Shown one piece after another: positions 25,921-33,866 of a stretch of 64,000 bases of DNA. Position 1 is the stretch's first letter; each line of letters opens with the position of its first letter. The notes under the pieces are model-generated. The model had not been told where the DNA came from, searched no databases, and saw only the letters and a list, made by a program, of their open reading frames with translations. Both the position numbers and the translations under genes were made by a program. Source of the stretch: UBA6168 sp041392505 (lineage in GTDB: Bacteria > Bacteroidota > Bacteroidia > Chitinophagales > Saprospiraceae); NCBI GenBank assembly GCA_041392505.1, contig JAWKLX010000006.1, positions 124,001 to 188,000 on the forward strand, in the 5' to 3' direction.

Positions 25921-25983
25921 TCACATATTCCTCCGATACTGCCCCCCCACTTCAAACAAAGCATTCGTGATCTGCCCCAACGA
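25921..25983 (-). repeat. icmF 3'-end copy of the direct repeat flanking the HEPN remnant
   Basis: This is the intact end of icmF that matches 24849-24912. Together the two copies flank a unit of about 1.07 kb holding the broken HEPN gene, an arrangement like the attL/attR of an element that inserts at the 3' end of a gene and restores it. No integrase remains between them. Confidence 0.7.
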
Positions 25984-28900
25984 ACAAACCTTCCCCGTCT
26001 CCATTAGTGCTGCAAAAATATTTTCATTGTGCAGTGCCGCTTCCTGCAAACGCTTTAATGCAGCGGTTGCTTTTTCCCCGCTCGATTGGTGCAAAATATC
26101 ACGGGTGGAAATTTGCGCTAATTTTTCTTCTTCCGTAGAACGGATAACTTCCTGTGGGATAATCGTCGGTGAGCCATTTTTTGATAAAAAAGTATTGACG
26201 CCAATAATCGGAAATTCGCCCGTATGTTTTTGGTGTTCGTAATAAAGGCTTTCCTCCTGAATTTTTCCGCGCTGGTACATCGTTTCCATCGCTCCCAAAA
26301 CGCCGCCCCGTTCCGTGATGCGGTCGAACTCAGCAAGCACGGCTTCTTCCACCAAATCGGTCAATTCTTCAATAATAAAACTGCCCTGCAGTGGGTTTTC
26401 ATTTTTCGCCAATCCCAGCTCGTGGTTAATAATCATTTGAATAGCCACTGCCCGGCGGACACTCTCCTCGGTCGGTGTTGTGATGGCCTCGTCATAAGCA
26501 TTGGTATGCAGCGAATTGCAGTTGTCATAAATGGCGTACAGCGCCTGCAGGGTAGTTCGGATGTCGTTGAAATCAATCTCCTGTGCGTGCAGTGAACGGC
26601 CACTCGTTTGGATGTGGTATTTGAGCATTTGACTGCGCTCATTAGCGCCGTATTTATGCTTCATGGCTTTCGACCAAATACGTCGTGCCACTCGCCCGAT
26701 GACGGCATATTCCGGGTCGACACCATTGGAAAAAAAGAAGGATAAATTCGGAGCAAAATCGTTGATGTCCATGCCCCGGCTCAAATAATATTCAACGAAG
26801 GTGAAACCGTTGGCGAGGGTGAACGCTAATTGTGAAATCGGGTTCGCACCCGCCTCAGCGATGTGATAGCCGGAGATGGAAACAGAATAAAAATTCCGCA
26901 CTTTATTTTCGATAAAATATTCCTGCACATCACCCATTAATTTCAAAGAAAATTCAGTGCTAAAAATGCAGGTATTTTGCGCTTGGTCTTCTTTTAAAAT
27001 ATCGGCTTGCACCGTACCCCGAACGGAATTTAATGCCTTTGCTTTTAATTCATTATAAACATCGGTGGGCAATATTTGGTCGCCTGTAATCCCCAATAAT
27101 AAAAGGCCCAAACCATTATTCCCTTCCGGAATTTCACCTTTATAAGTGGGCCGTTCCAAACCTCTGTCGTCATATAATTCTTTTAATTTCGCCTCCACTT
27201 TATTTTCCAAATTATGCTCCCGAATATACATCTCACATTGTTGGTCAATGGCGGCATTCATGAAGAAAGCGCAGATGGTCGCCGCCGGACCGTTGATGGT
27301 CATGGAGACGGAAGTCTTGGGATTGCAGAGATCAAAACCGGAATATAATTTTTTGGCATCGTCGAGGCAACAGACACTCACACCCGAGTTACCAATTTTA
27401 CCATATATATCGGGCCGATGGTCGGGGTTTTCCCCATATAAGGTAACGCTATCAAATGCCGTAGATAAACGGCTGGCTGGCATCCCCAAACTTAAATAAT
27501 GAAAACGCCTGTTGGTGCGTTCTGGCCCACCTTCGCCCGCAAACATGCGGGTGGGGTCTTCTCCTTTTCTTTTAAATGGAAATACACCAGCAGTGTACGG
27601 AAATTCACCCGGCACATTTTCCTGTAAACTCCATTTAATTATTTCTCCCCAGTCTTTATATTTTGGTAAAATAACCCGTGGTACTTTTGTACCCGAAAGC
27701 GATTTTGTTTTGGTCGGTACTTTTATTTCTTTTCCCCGGACGTAATAAATAAATTCGTCGGAATTATAATTCGCTTTTTTATTTTCCCAACCTTTTAATA
27801 AATCCCATAAATGCGGATCAAATTCTTTTTTTAATTTATTAAATTGCTCAATTAAATTTTTAATTAATTCATTTTCGCTTTCCGCATTTTCTTCATTTAA
27901 TAAATCGGGGCCATTAAAATGCAATATGGTTTGATTAATGGAAAATAGTTTCCTCGCCAGCCCTTCTTGCTTTTCTGCCCAACCGTCGAAGCGGCGATTA
28001 TTTTCCGTTATTTCGGATAAATAGCGTACCCGGCTCGGCGGGATGATGTATATTTTTTCGCTCATCCCTTCTTTCGCATGGAAAGAAGATTCCCAATCGA
28101 CATCGCTTTTTTCTTTTATTAAACTAATTAATTGGGTATATAAAACGTTCGTCCCGGGGTCGTTGAACTGCGAAGCGATGGTGCCAAAAACGGGCATGTC
28201 GTCCACCTGTTTTGTCCATAAAAGATGAGCCCGCTGGTATTGCTTGCGCACATCCCGCAGCGCATCCTGAGCGCCCCTTTTATCAAATTTATTGATGGCA
28301 ATAATATCCGCAAAATCGATCATGTCGATTTTTTCCAATTGCGAAGCGGCACCAAATTCTGGTGTCATTACATATAGCGACACATCGGAGTGGTCAATGA
28401 TTTCCGTATCTGATTGGCCGATGCCGGAGGTTTCCAAAATAATTAAATCATAGCCGGCTGCTTTTAATATTTCGACCGCTGAACGCACATGTTTTGATAA
28501 GGCCAAATTGGATTGGCGGGTCGCCAAGGAGCGCATAAATACCCGTTCATTATTGACGGCATTCATACGGATGCGGTCGCCCAATAATGCGCCGCCCGAT
28601 TTTCTTTTGGATGGGTCAACAGATATAATGGCAATCGTTTTTTCCTTGATGCCGGGATCAATTAAAAAGCGCCGCAATATTTCATCCACCAAACTTGACT
28701 TGCCAGCGCCACCCGTTCCGGTAATTCCCAAAACAGGCGTTGATTTTAATTCCGGGTGTTTATTAAAAATACTTTGCAGTTGCGGACGGACGACCGCTTC
28801 GAAATTTTCTGTATCGTTTTCCGCACAGGAAATCATGCGGGCGACGGACGCTGCATCTTTTCCCGTGAATTTTTTCACCTCGCCGTTCAGGTTTTGCCCG

Positions 28901-29340
28901 ACGGGAAAATCGCATTGTTGCAGCACATCATTGATCATGCCCTGCAAGCCCATTTCCCGGCCATCGTCGGGCGAGTAAATGCGGTTGATGCCGTATTGCT
29001 GCAGCTCCTCAATTTCTTTTGGCAAAATAGTGCCGCCGCCGCCGCCGAAGATTTTGATGTGTCCGGCGCCCCGTTCCCGCAGCAGGTCGTACATGTATTT
29101 GAAAAATTCATTGTGGCCACCCTGATAGCTGGTAATGGCAATACCCTGCACGTCTTCCTGCACGGCAGTGTTCACGATTTCATAAACAGAACGGTTGTGG
29201 CCGAGGTGGATCACCTCTGCACCGCTGGCCTGCATGATGCGGCGCATGATGTTGATGGCGGCGTCGTGGCCGTCGAACAGACTGGCGGCAGTGACAATGC
29301 GGACTTTATTCTTTGGATGGTATGGCTGAACGGTTTGCAT
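25921..29340 (-). CDS. icmF: Fused isobutyryl-CoA mutase (IcmF)
   Basis: A 1139-residue adenosylcobalamin enzyme. The N-terminal B12 domain has SLFDGHDAAIN with the cobalt-ligand histidine (His25) and GGGGGTILPKEI. A MeaB-like G-protein domain follows, with Walker A GITGTGGAGKSSLVDE (from about residue 205), DPSKRKSGGALLGDR, TSGIGQSD and the guanine motif NKFDKRG. The mutase barrel begins after about residue 550, with YTAGVFPFKRKGEDPTRMFAGEGG and ISGYHIAEAG. IcmF interconverts isobutyryl- and n-butyryl-CoA using its built-in chaperone. A 60-base copy of its 3' end lies at 24849. The central part uses markedly A+T-rich codons. Confidence 0.93.
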   Translation of the reverse strand: MQTVQPYHPKNKVRIVTAASLFDGHDAAINIMRRIMQASGAEVIHLGHNRSVYEIVNTAVQEDVQGIAITSYQGGHNEFFKYMYDLLRERGAGHIKIFGGGGGTILPKEIEELQQYGINRIYSPDDGREMGLQGMINDVLQQCDFPVGQNLNGEVKKFTGKDAASVARMISCAENDTENFEAVVRPQLQSIFNKHPELKSTPVLGITGTGGAGKSSLVDEILRRFLIDPGIKEKTIAIISVDPSKRKSGGALLGDRIRMNAVNNERVFMRSLATRQSNLALSKHVRSAVEILKAAGYDLIILETSGIGQSDTEIIDHSDVSLYVMTPEFGAASQLEKIDMIDFADIIAINKFDKRGAQDALRDVRKQYQRAHLLWTKQVDDMPVFGTIASQFNDPGTNVLYTQLISLIKEKSDVDWESSFHAKEGMSEKIYIIPPSRVRYLSEITENNRRFDGWAEKQEGLARKLFSINQTILHFNGPDLLNEENAESENELIKNLIEQFNKLKKEFDPHLWDLLKGWENKKANYNSDEFIYYVRGKEIKVPTKTKSLSGTKVPRVILPKYKDWGEIIKWSLQENVPGEFPYTAGVFPFKRKGEDPTRMFAGEGGPERTNRRFHYLSLGMPASRLSTAFDSVTLYGENPDHRPDIYGKIGNSGVSVCCLDDAKKLYSGFDLCNPKTSVSMTINGPAATICAFFMNAAIDQQCEMYIREHNLENKVEAKLKELYDDRGLERPTYKGEIPEGNNGLGLLLLGITGDQILPTDVYNELKAKALNSVRGTVQADILKEDQAQNTCIFSTEFSLKLMGDVQEYFIENKVRNFYSVSISGYHIAEAGANPISQLAFTLANGFTFVEYYLSRGMDINDFAPNLSFFFSNGVDPEYAVIGRVARRIWSKAMKHKYGANERSQMLKYHIQTSGRSLHAQEIDFNDIRTTLQALYAIYDNCNSLHTNAYDEAITTPTEESVRRAVAIQMIINHELGLAKNENPLQGSFIIEELTDLVEEAVLAEFDRITERGGVLGAMETMYQRGKIQEESLYYEHQKHTGEFPIIGVNTFLSKNGSPTIIPQEVIRSTEEEKLAQISTRDILHQSSGEKATAALKRLQEAALHNENIFAALMETGKVCSLGQITNALFEVGGQYRRNM

Positions 29341-29600
29341 GTTCGATAATTTGGTTGAGACTGTCTTTGGTTACTATTTATTCGCTGGGAGGTGGTTCGG
29401 GATGGGGTATTTTAGAAACAAATTTTGTGAGGCTTTGCTCACGGCGGGTGCAAAATTACGAAAAATACCATTCTAACAAGCACAAGGAGTGCAGCAGAAT
29501 GAACCTTACTTTTGCTCCTTTCCAATAAATGACATTTCTTTAAACTACTTAGCAACCCATTAGATAACGTTACCATATCTCCCACTGTTTTTGGCGGTTT

Positions 29601-29664
29601 ATTTTCTGTTTGGCGGTTTGGAAAGGGTGGGTTATTTTTGTTGGCAGCACCGAGTTGCTCCGAG
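29601..29664 (+). repeat. Direct repeat upstream of the second dinD gene
   Basis: Matches 30698-30761 at about 52 of 64 positions; the first 40 bases differ at only three. The shared core is ggaaagggtgggttattttt. It lies in the 436-base gap between icmF and dinD, in which I see nothing else recognisable. Confidence 0.75.
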
Positions 29665-29776
29665 CATTTTCACTTAAGCATTCAAAAATAATTAAGGAGA
29701 TTGAAAGGTTAGCTATCTACAAGAGAGTGGTAGGTAAACCATTGCATTTGATTATTCAAAATAAAAACAATCAAAC

Positions 29777-30619
29777 ATGAAAAAAGAACTGATCCAAGAG
29801 CTATTTAAAAAGTTTGAAGACGCTTGCTATGATTTGGATGGACTGGAATGTTGGAGCGCTAGAGAACTACAAGAGATTTTAGGGTATTCAGATTGGCGTA
29901 ACTTTCTTAATACGATACAAAAAGCTGCAACCTCTTGCAAAAACTCAGGAGAGGACGTTTCCAATCATTTCGTTGAAGTCACCAAAATGATAGAAATAGG
30001 AAAAGGGGGACAAAGAGGGGTGCAAGACGTAGCACTTACAAGATATGCCTGCTACCTGGTGGCCCAAAATGGCGACCCTGCAAAATCTGAAATAGCGTTT
30101 GCTCAAACCTATTTCGCTGTCCAGTCCAGAAAACAGGAACTCATTGAACAAAGGTTGCTTGATATTGACAGGGTAAATGCAAGGGAAAAATTGTCAAAAT
30201 CGGAAAAGAAATTATCTGGAATTATTTACGAAAGAGGTGTGGATAATAAAAGCTTTGCCATAATCAGATCAGAAGGTGATAAGGCACTTTTCGGAGGAAG
30301 GACAACCCAATTCATGAAAAATAAATTAGGCATCCCAACCGGAAGGCCGCTTGCCGATTTTCTACCAACACTTTTGATAAAAGCCAAAGATTTCGCTACT
30401 GAATTAACAAGCCATAATGTCGTCGATAAAGATTTAACAGGAGGTAGGGCAATTACAAAAGAACATGTTGATAACAACCAAGAAGTCAGGAATATACTTT
30501 TAAAGAGAGGTGTCAAACCAGAAAACCTACCCCCAGCCGAAGACGTAAGGAAAGTACAGCGCAGGATTGATAGCACAGAAAAGAAAATATTGAAAGAGAT
30601 AAAAAAAGATAAGAAATAA
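29777..30619 (+). CDS. dinD: DinD-family protein (DNA-damage-inducible protein D)
   Basis: A 280-residue DinD homologue. Features are LECWSARELQEILGYSDWRNF near the N-terminus (BRO-N like), then FVEVTKMIEIGKGGQRGVQDV, LTRYACYLVAQNGDP, AFAQTYFAVQSRKQELIEQR and the C-terminal TRFM-like GGRTTQFMKNKLGIP. It is closer to E. coli DinD than the homologue at 10992. The gene is bracketed by 64-base direct repeats about 1.1 kb apart. DinD-type proteins act on RecA filaments in E. coli; BRO-N proteins are also common on phages and mobile elements. No SOS box is evident. Confidence 0.88.
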   Translation: MKKELIQELFKKFEDACYDLDGLECWSARELQEILGYSDWRNFLNTIQKAATSCKNSGEDVSNHFVEVTKMIEIGKGGQRGVQDVALTRYACYLVAQNGDPAKSEIAFAQTYFAVQSRKQELIEQRLLDIDRVNAREKLSKSEKKLSGIIYERGVDNKSFAIIRSEGDKALFGGRTTQFMKNKLGIPTGRPLADFLPTLLIKAKDFATELTSHNVVDKDLTGGRAITKEHVDNNQEVRNILLKRGVKPENLPPAEDVRKVQRRIDSTEKKILKEIKKDKK

Positions 30620-30697
30620 ATATTGAGTGGTTTTCTAAATACCTGCATTCTATAGCTATCATAAACTGATCACACCAAAGCACGATCGGCTTTTTAT

Positions 30698-30761
30698 ATT
30701 TTCCGCTTGGCGGTCTGGAAAGGGTGGGTTATTTTTGTGGACAATATTGTATTGCTCTGAG
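30698..30761 (+). repeat. Direct repeat downstream of the second dinD gene
   Basis: Partner of 29601-29664, offset by 1097 bases. It has the same orientation, with ctggaaagggtgggtta and the later attgctctgag against gttgctccgag. It sits just before the stop of the convergent gene at 30781. Confidence 0.75.
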
Positions 30762-30780
30762 TTCTATTGTCCTGAAATAG

Positions 30781-31464
30781 TCACTTCACCATCACCTGAC
30801 AAAAATCATCCACGACCAACAACGTTTCCCCCATCAAATGCTTTTCCTCGTTCAGCCGCTGCTGGTGGATATTTAATATTTCTTCATCCTTTTTGATAAA
30901 ATTAAAAATGGTCCGCATCACTTTAAAATAGCGGGCGGTGTCGTTCACTTTGGGCACATCCCGGCTGCCGAGTTTTTGCATGAGCTTTTTGAAATTATCC
31001 ACATTATAGGGTGTGTATATTTCTGGGAAACGGAAAGCGAGGTAGTGAGAGATCATCTCATAATTGTCATCGTGGTAGTGCATGTTCTCCCTTTTGAGCG
31101 GGTATTTTTCCCTATATTCTTTGAGCAGTTCGTCGCAATAAAAAACAAAGCGGTCTACCCGGCCCTCAATTTCTTTATCTTCGTTAAATAGGTCTTGAAA
31201 AGCAAAGCGGACATAATCGTTACTCGTTTCGATGAATTTTAGCATCATCGCTTTGGGCGCATAATACTCCCTGTTCCACAGCCGACGGGTCTGTGAATTT
31301 TGCAGGCACTCATCGAACATCTGGTAAAAATCCCTCGTATCTACATCCCATTTCTCCTGAAATATCCGCTGCGTTTCCCATTTCCAATAAGGGTCATGGT
31401 GCAGGTTGGATTGCAGGAAATTTTTATATTGGCGGATCGCCTCGTTGAGCTTTTGCAGGTTCAT
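30781..31464 (-). CDS. Protein resembling the N-terminal region of McrB-like AAA proteins
   Basis: A 227-residue protein of mostly charged helices. The stretch WETQRIFQEKWDVDTRDFYQMFD, followed by LWNREYYAPKAMMLKFIE and VRFAFQDLFNEDKEIEGRVD, resembles what I remember as the N-terminal region of McrB-type restriction AAA proteins in Bacteroidota. No Walker motifs are present and the protein ends soon after FCQVMVK, so it is either a stand-alone version or a truncated gene. The first possible codon is a TTG at 31470; ATG 31464 is the likely start. No partner nuclease gene lies next to it. Confidence 0.6.
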   Translation of the reverse strand: MNLQKLNEAIRQYKNFLQSNLHHDPYWKWETQRIFQEKWDVDTRDFYQMFDECLQNSQTRRLWNREYYAPKAMMLKFIETSNDYVRFAFQDLFNEDKEIEGRVDRFVFYCDELLKEYREKYPLKRENMHYHDDNYEMISHYLAFRFPEIYTPYNVDNFKKLMQKLGSRDVPKVNDTARYFKVMRTIFNFIKKDEEILNIHQQRLNEEKHLMGETLLVVDDFCQVMVK

Positions 31465-31735
31465 AATCAAAAGATAAGGGGCTAATTTCAGAAGACTGGG
31501 ATCAGTCCTACAGCCTGCCTCCTAAAACCTAACCCCAAAAATATTCAGGGGCGAATGTACATCTTTGAAAAATATGGCGTTTAGGCAACGCTATTATTAC
31601 ATTTGTCCGTATTGGGTTTTTAGTTCTAATAAACTTGGTTTGTAGTGAACCCCTTTAAACTCTAAAAAGCAAAAGAACAATCAGTTTGTTTTAGAAAATG
31701 TTATCCATTATCTATCTTCTACCGATCCTATTTTT

Positions 31736-32482
31736 ATGAAAATAGTACAACTAACCGACCTCCACGTTGCCGAAGAAGGAGAGAACACGCATGGCGTGGA
31801 TGTTAGGCAAAATTTCCAAAATATATTGGAGACCGTCCGTGCCCTGTCACCAGAACTAATCGTACTGACTGGCGACCTGTGTCTTGATTCCGGCAACGAA
31901 ATGACCTATCAATGGGTTCGATCCCATCTCGATTTCTTGCAGATCCCCTACACTGCTATCGGCGGCAATCACGACCTGTCGCCTCTCTTGGCGAAGGCGT
32001 TCCACATTGGGCATTTATTGGAGGGCAATGAGTTATTTTACAAAAGAAATTTAAACGGGCATCCGGTTTTGTTCCTTGAAACTTCAGTGGGAGAAATGTC
32101 GAAAAAACAATTGACGTGGCTGGAAAATGAATTAGAAAAAATAGATCAGGACACCGTCATTTTTATGCACCACCCACCTATTGTTAGCGGAGTGCCCTTT
32201 ATGGACAACAAACACGCCCTCCGCAATATGGACGAGGTTCAGTCAATTCTTTTTAATTTTCCGCATCATTTGACCATTTTTTGCGGGCATTATCACGTCG
32301 ATAAAACGCTGTGCACCCGCAACCTCACGGTTCACATCACCCCATCCACCTATTTTCAGATAGATGCCCGAGTAGAGGGTTTCAAGGTTGACCACTATCG
32401 CATCGCTTGTCGGGAAATAAATTTGCGCAGCGATGGTGTGGTGGAAAGTTCGGTCATTTATCAAGACGGAAATACAATTTAA
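31736..32482 (+). CDS. Metallophosphoesterase, CpdA/Icc-like
   Basis: A 248-residue calcineurin-like phosphoesterase without signal peptide. The metal motifs appear in order: TDLHVAEE (Asp8, His10), LTGDLCLDSG, IGGNHDLSP, MHHPPIVSG and CGHYHVDKT. Proteins of this type hydrolyse cyclic nucleotides or other phosphodiesters; the CpdA group degrades cAMP. The length and motif spacing fit that group, but specificity cannot be read from sequence alone. The next gene starts 70 bases later on the same strand. Confidence 0.83.
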   Translation: MKIVQLTDLHVAEEGENTHGVDVRQNFQNILETVRALSPELIVLTGDLCLDSGNEMTYQWVRSHLDFLQIPYTAIGGNHDLSPLLAKAFHIGHLLEGNELFYKRNLNGHPVLFLETSVGEMSKKQLTWLENELEKIDQDTVIFMHHPPIVSGVPFMDNKHALRNMDEVQSILFNFPHHLTIFCGHYHVDKTLCTRNLTVHITPSTYFQIDARVEGFKVDHYRIACREINLRSDGVVESSVIYQDGNTI

Positions 32483-32552
32483 TAGGCAAGCAGTTGGCAG
32501 TTTTGTAAAATATTGGCAACGGGAATATTTGCCTAAAATCATAAATCAACGC

Positions 32553-33695
32553 ATGCTAATAACATCGAAACTGCCCAATGTCGGCACGACCATTTTCTCC
32601 GTCATGTCGGCGCTCGCCAATAGACACGGCGCTATTAATTTATCCCAAGGCTTCCCCAATTTTGATTGTTCCGATAAATTAAAAAAAATAGTCGGAAAAT
32701 ATATCGAGGAAGGCTACAACCAATATGCTCCCATGCCTGGTGTGCCCGCCCTCCGGCAGCGATTGACTGAAAAAATAAAAAAATTATACAACACCGACGT
32801 TGACCCTGATTCAGAAATAACCATCACCGCTGGCGCGACCCAAGCATTATACTGCGCTATTTCTGCTTTTGTAAAACCCGATGACGAAGTTATTTTAATC
32901 GAACCTGCTTATGACAGTTACCGGCCAGCCGTGGAAATCAATGGCGGCATCCCCGTTACCTACCAAATGGAAGCCCCCGATTATCAAGTCAATTGGAAAA
33001 TGCTGGAACGCCTCATCACTTGGAAAACCCGCATGATCGTTGTAAACACCCCACACAACCCTACCGGGAAAATATTTAAAACAGAAGATTGGGAAAATTT
33101 AAAACAGATCTCAGTTGACCGGGATATTTTGGTGCTCTGCGATGAAGCTTACGAACACATTGTTTTTGATGGAGAACAACACAGAAGTATTTTGCAATTT
33201 CCAGAAATATACAGCCGGGGTTTTTCCGTATTTTCGTTAGGAAAAACATTGCACGCCACTGGCTGGAAAATTGGTGCTTGCGTTGCGCCTCCGCGCTTGA
33301 GTAAAGAATTTAGGAAGGTGCATCAGTTTTGCACTTTCTCCATTAATACGCCCATCCAATATGCCATCGCCGATTTTTTTGCAGACCCCGAAGAATATTT
33401 GCATTTAAATAAATTTTTTGAAAAAAAGCGGGATTTTCTTTTATCCGCAATGGAAGGCTCACGATTTAAACCTATTAAAAGTGAAGGGACCTATTTTCAA
33501 TTATTTGATTATTCTGATATTACAGACGAGCCGGACGTGGATTTTGCCAAACGCATGACGACGGAATATGGCGTGGCAGCAATCCCTGTTTCTGTTTTTA
33601 ATTCTAATAAAAGGGATGATAAAATAATTCGTTTGTGTTTTGCAAAAACGGAAGAAACGCTGGCGAAAGCAGGGGAATTATTGAAAAAAATATAA
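32553..33695 (+). CDS. PLP-dependent aminotransferase, methionine aminotransferase (YbdL)-like
   Basis: A 380-residue class I/II aminotransferase starting at ATG 32553 (MLITSKLPNVGTTIF). Motifs include NLSQGFPNFDC, ITITAGATQALYCAI, VNTPHNPTGK, the aspartate in CDEAYEHIVFDG, the PLP lysine in SLGKTLHATGWKIG and RLCFAKTEETL near the end. SQGFPNF and the lysine context match the methionine/kynurenine aminotransferase subgroup that includes YbdL, which transaminates methionine to 4-methylthio-2-oxobutanoate. A hairpin follows the stop. Confidence 0.85.
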   Translation: MLITSKLPNVGTTIFSVMSALANRHGAINLSQGFPNFDCSDKLKKIVGKYIEEGYNQYAPMPGVPALRQRLTEKIKKLYNTDVDPDSEITITAGATQALYCAISAFVKPDDEVILIEPAYDSYRPAVEINGGIPVTYQMEAPDYQVNWKMLERLITWKTRMIVVNTPHNPTGKIFKTEDWENLKQISVDRDILVLCDEAYEHIVFDGEQHRSILQFPEIYSRGFSVFSLGKTLHATGWKIGACVAPPRLSKEFRKVHQFCTFSINTPIQYAIADFFADPEEYLHLNKFFEKKRDFLLSAMEGSRFKPIKSEGTYFQLFDYSDITDEPDVDFAKRMTTEYGVAAIPVSVFNSNKRDDKIIRLCFAKTEETLAKAGELLKKI

Positions 33696-33697
33696 TC

Positions 33698-33725
33698 CCT
33701 TGCCCTTTTTCCAAAAGGGACAAGG
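33698..33725 (+). terminator. Hairpin after the aminotransferase gene
   Basis: ccttg plus ccctttt (33698-33709) pair with aaaaggg plus caagg (33713-33725) with a one-base bulge; the hairpin starts 3 bases after the stop codon. Confidence 0.55.
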
Positions 33726-33866
33726 TTAATTTAAAAAGTAAAAAAGGGTTTTCTTATAAAACTATAACAGCAACGAATTTGGCTTTTAATTGTCCCGCTC
33801 GGGTTGGCCTGTGGCCACCGCCGCCCTCCAAATTTTAATAAGAAAGCCCTTAAAAGTAAAATTACA

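Noticed and set aside
29777..30619. SOS control of the dinD gene
   Set aside because: I could not find a convincing LexA-type operator upstream; the direct repeat there is also found downstream and is not an operator pair.
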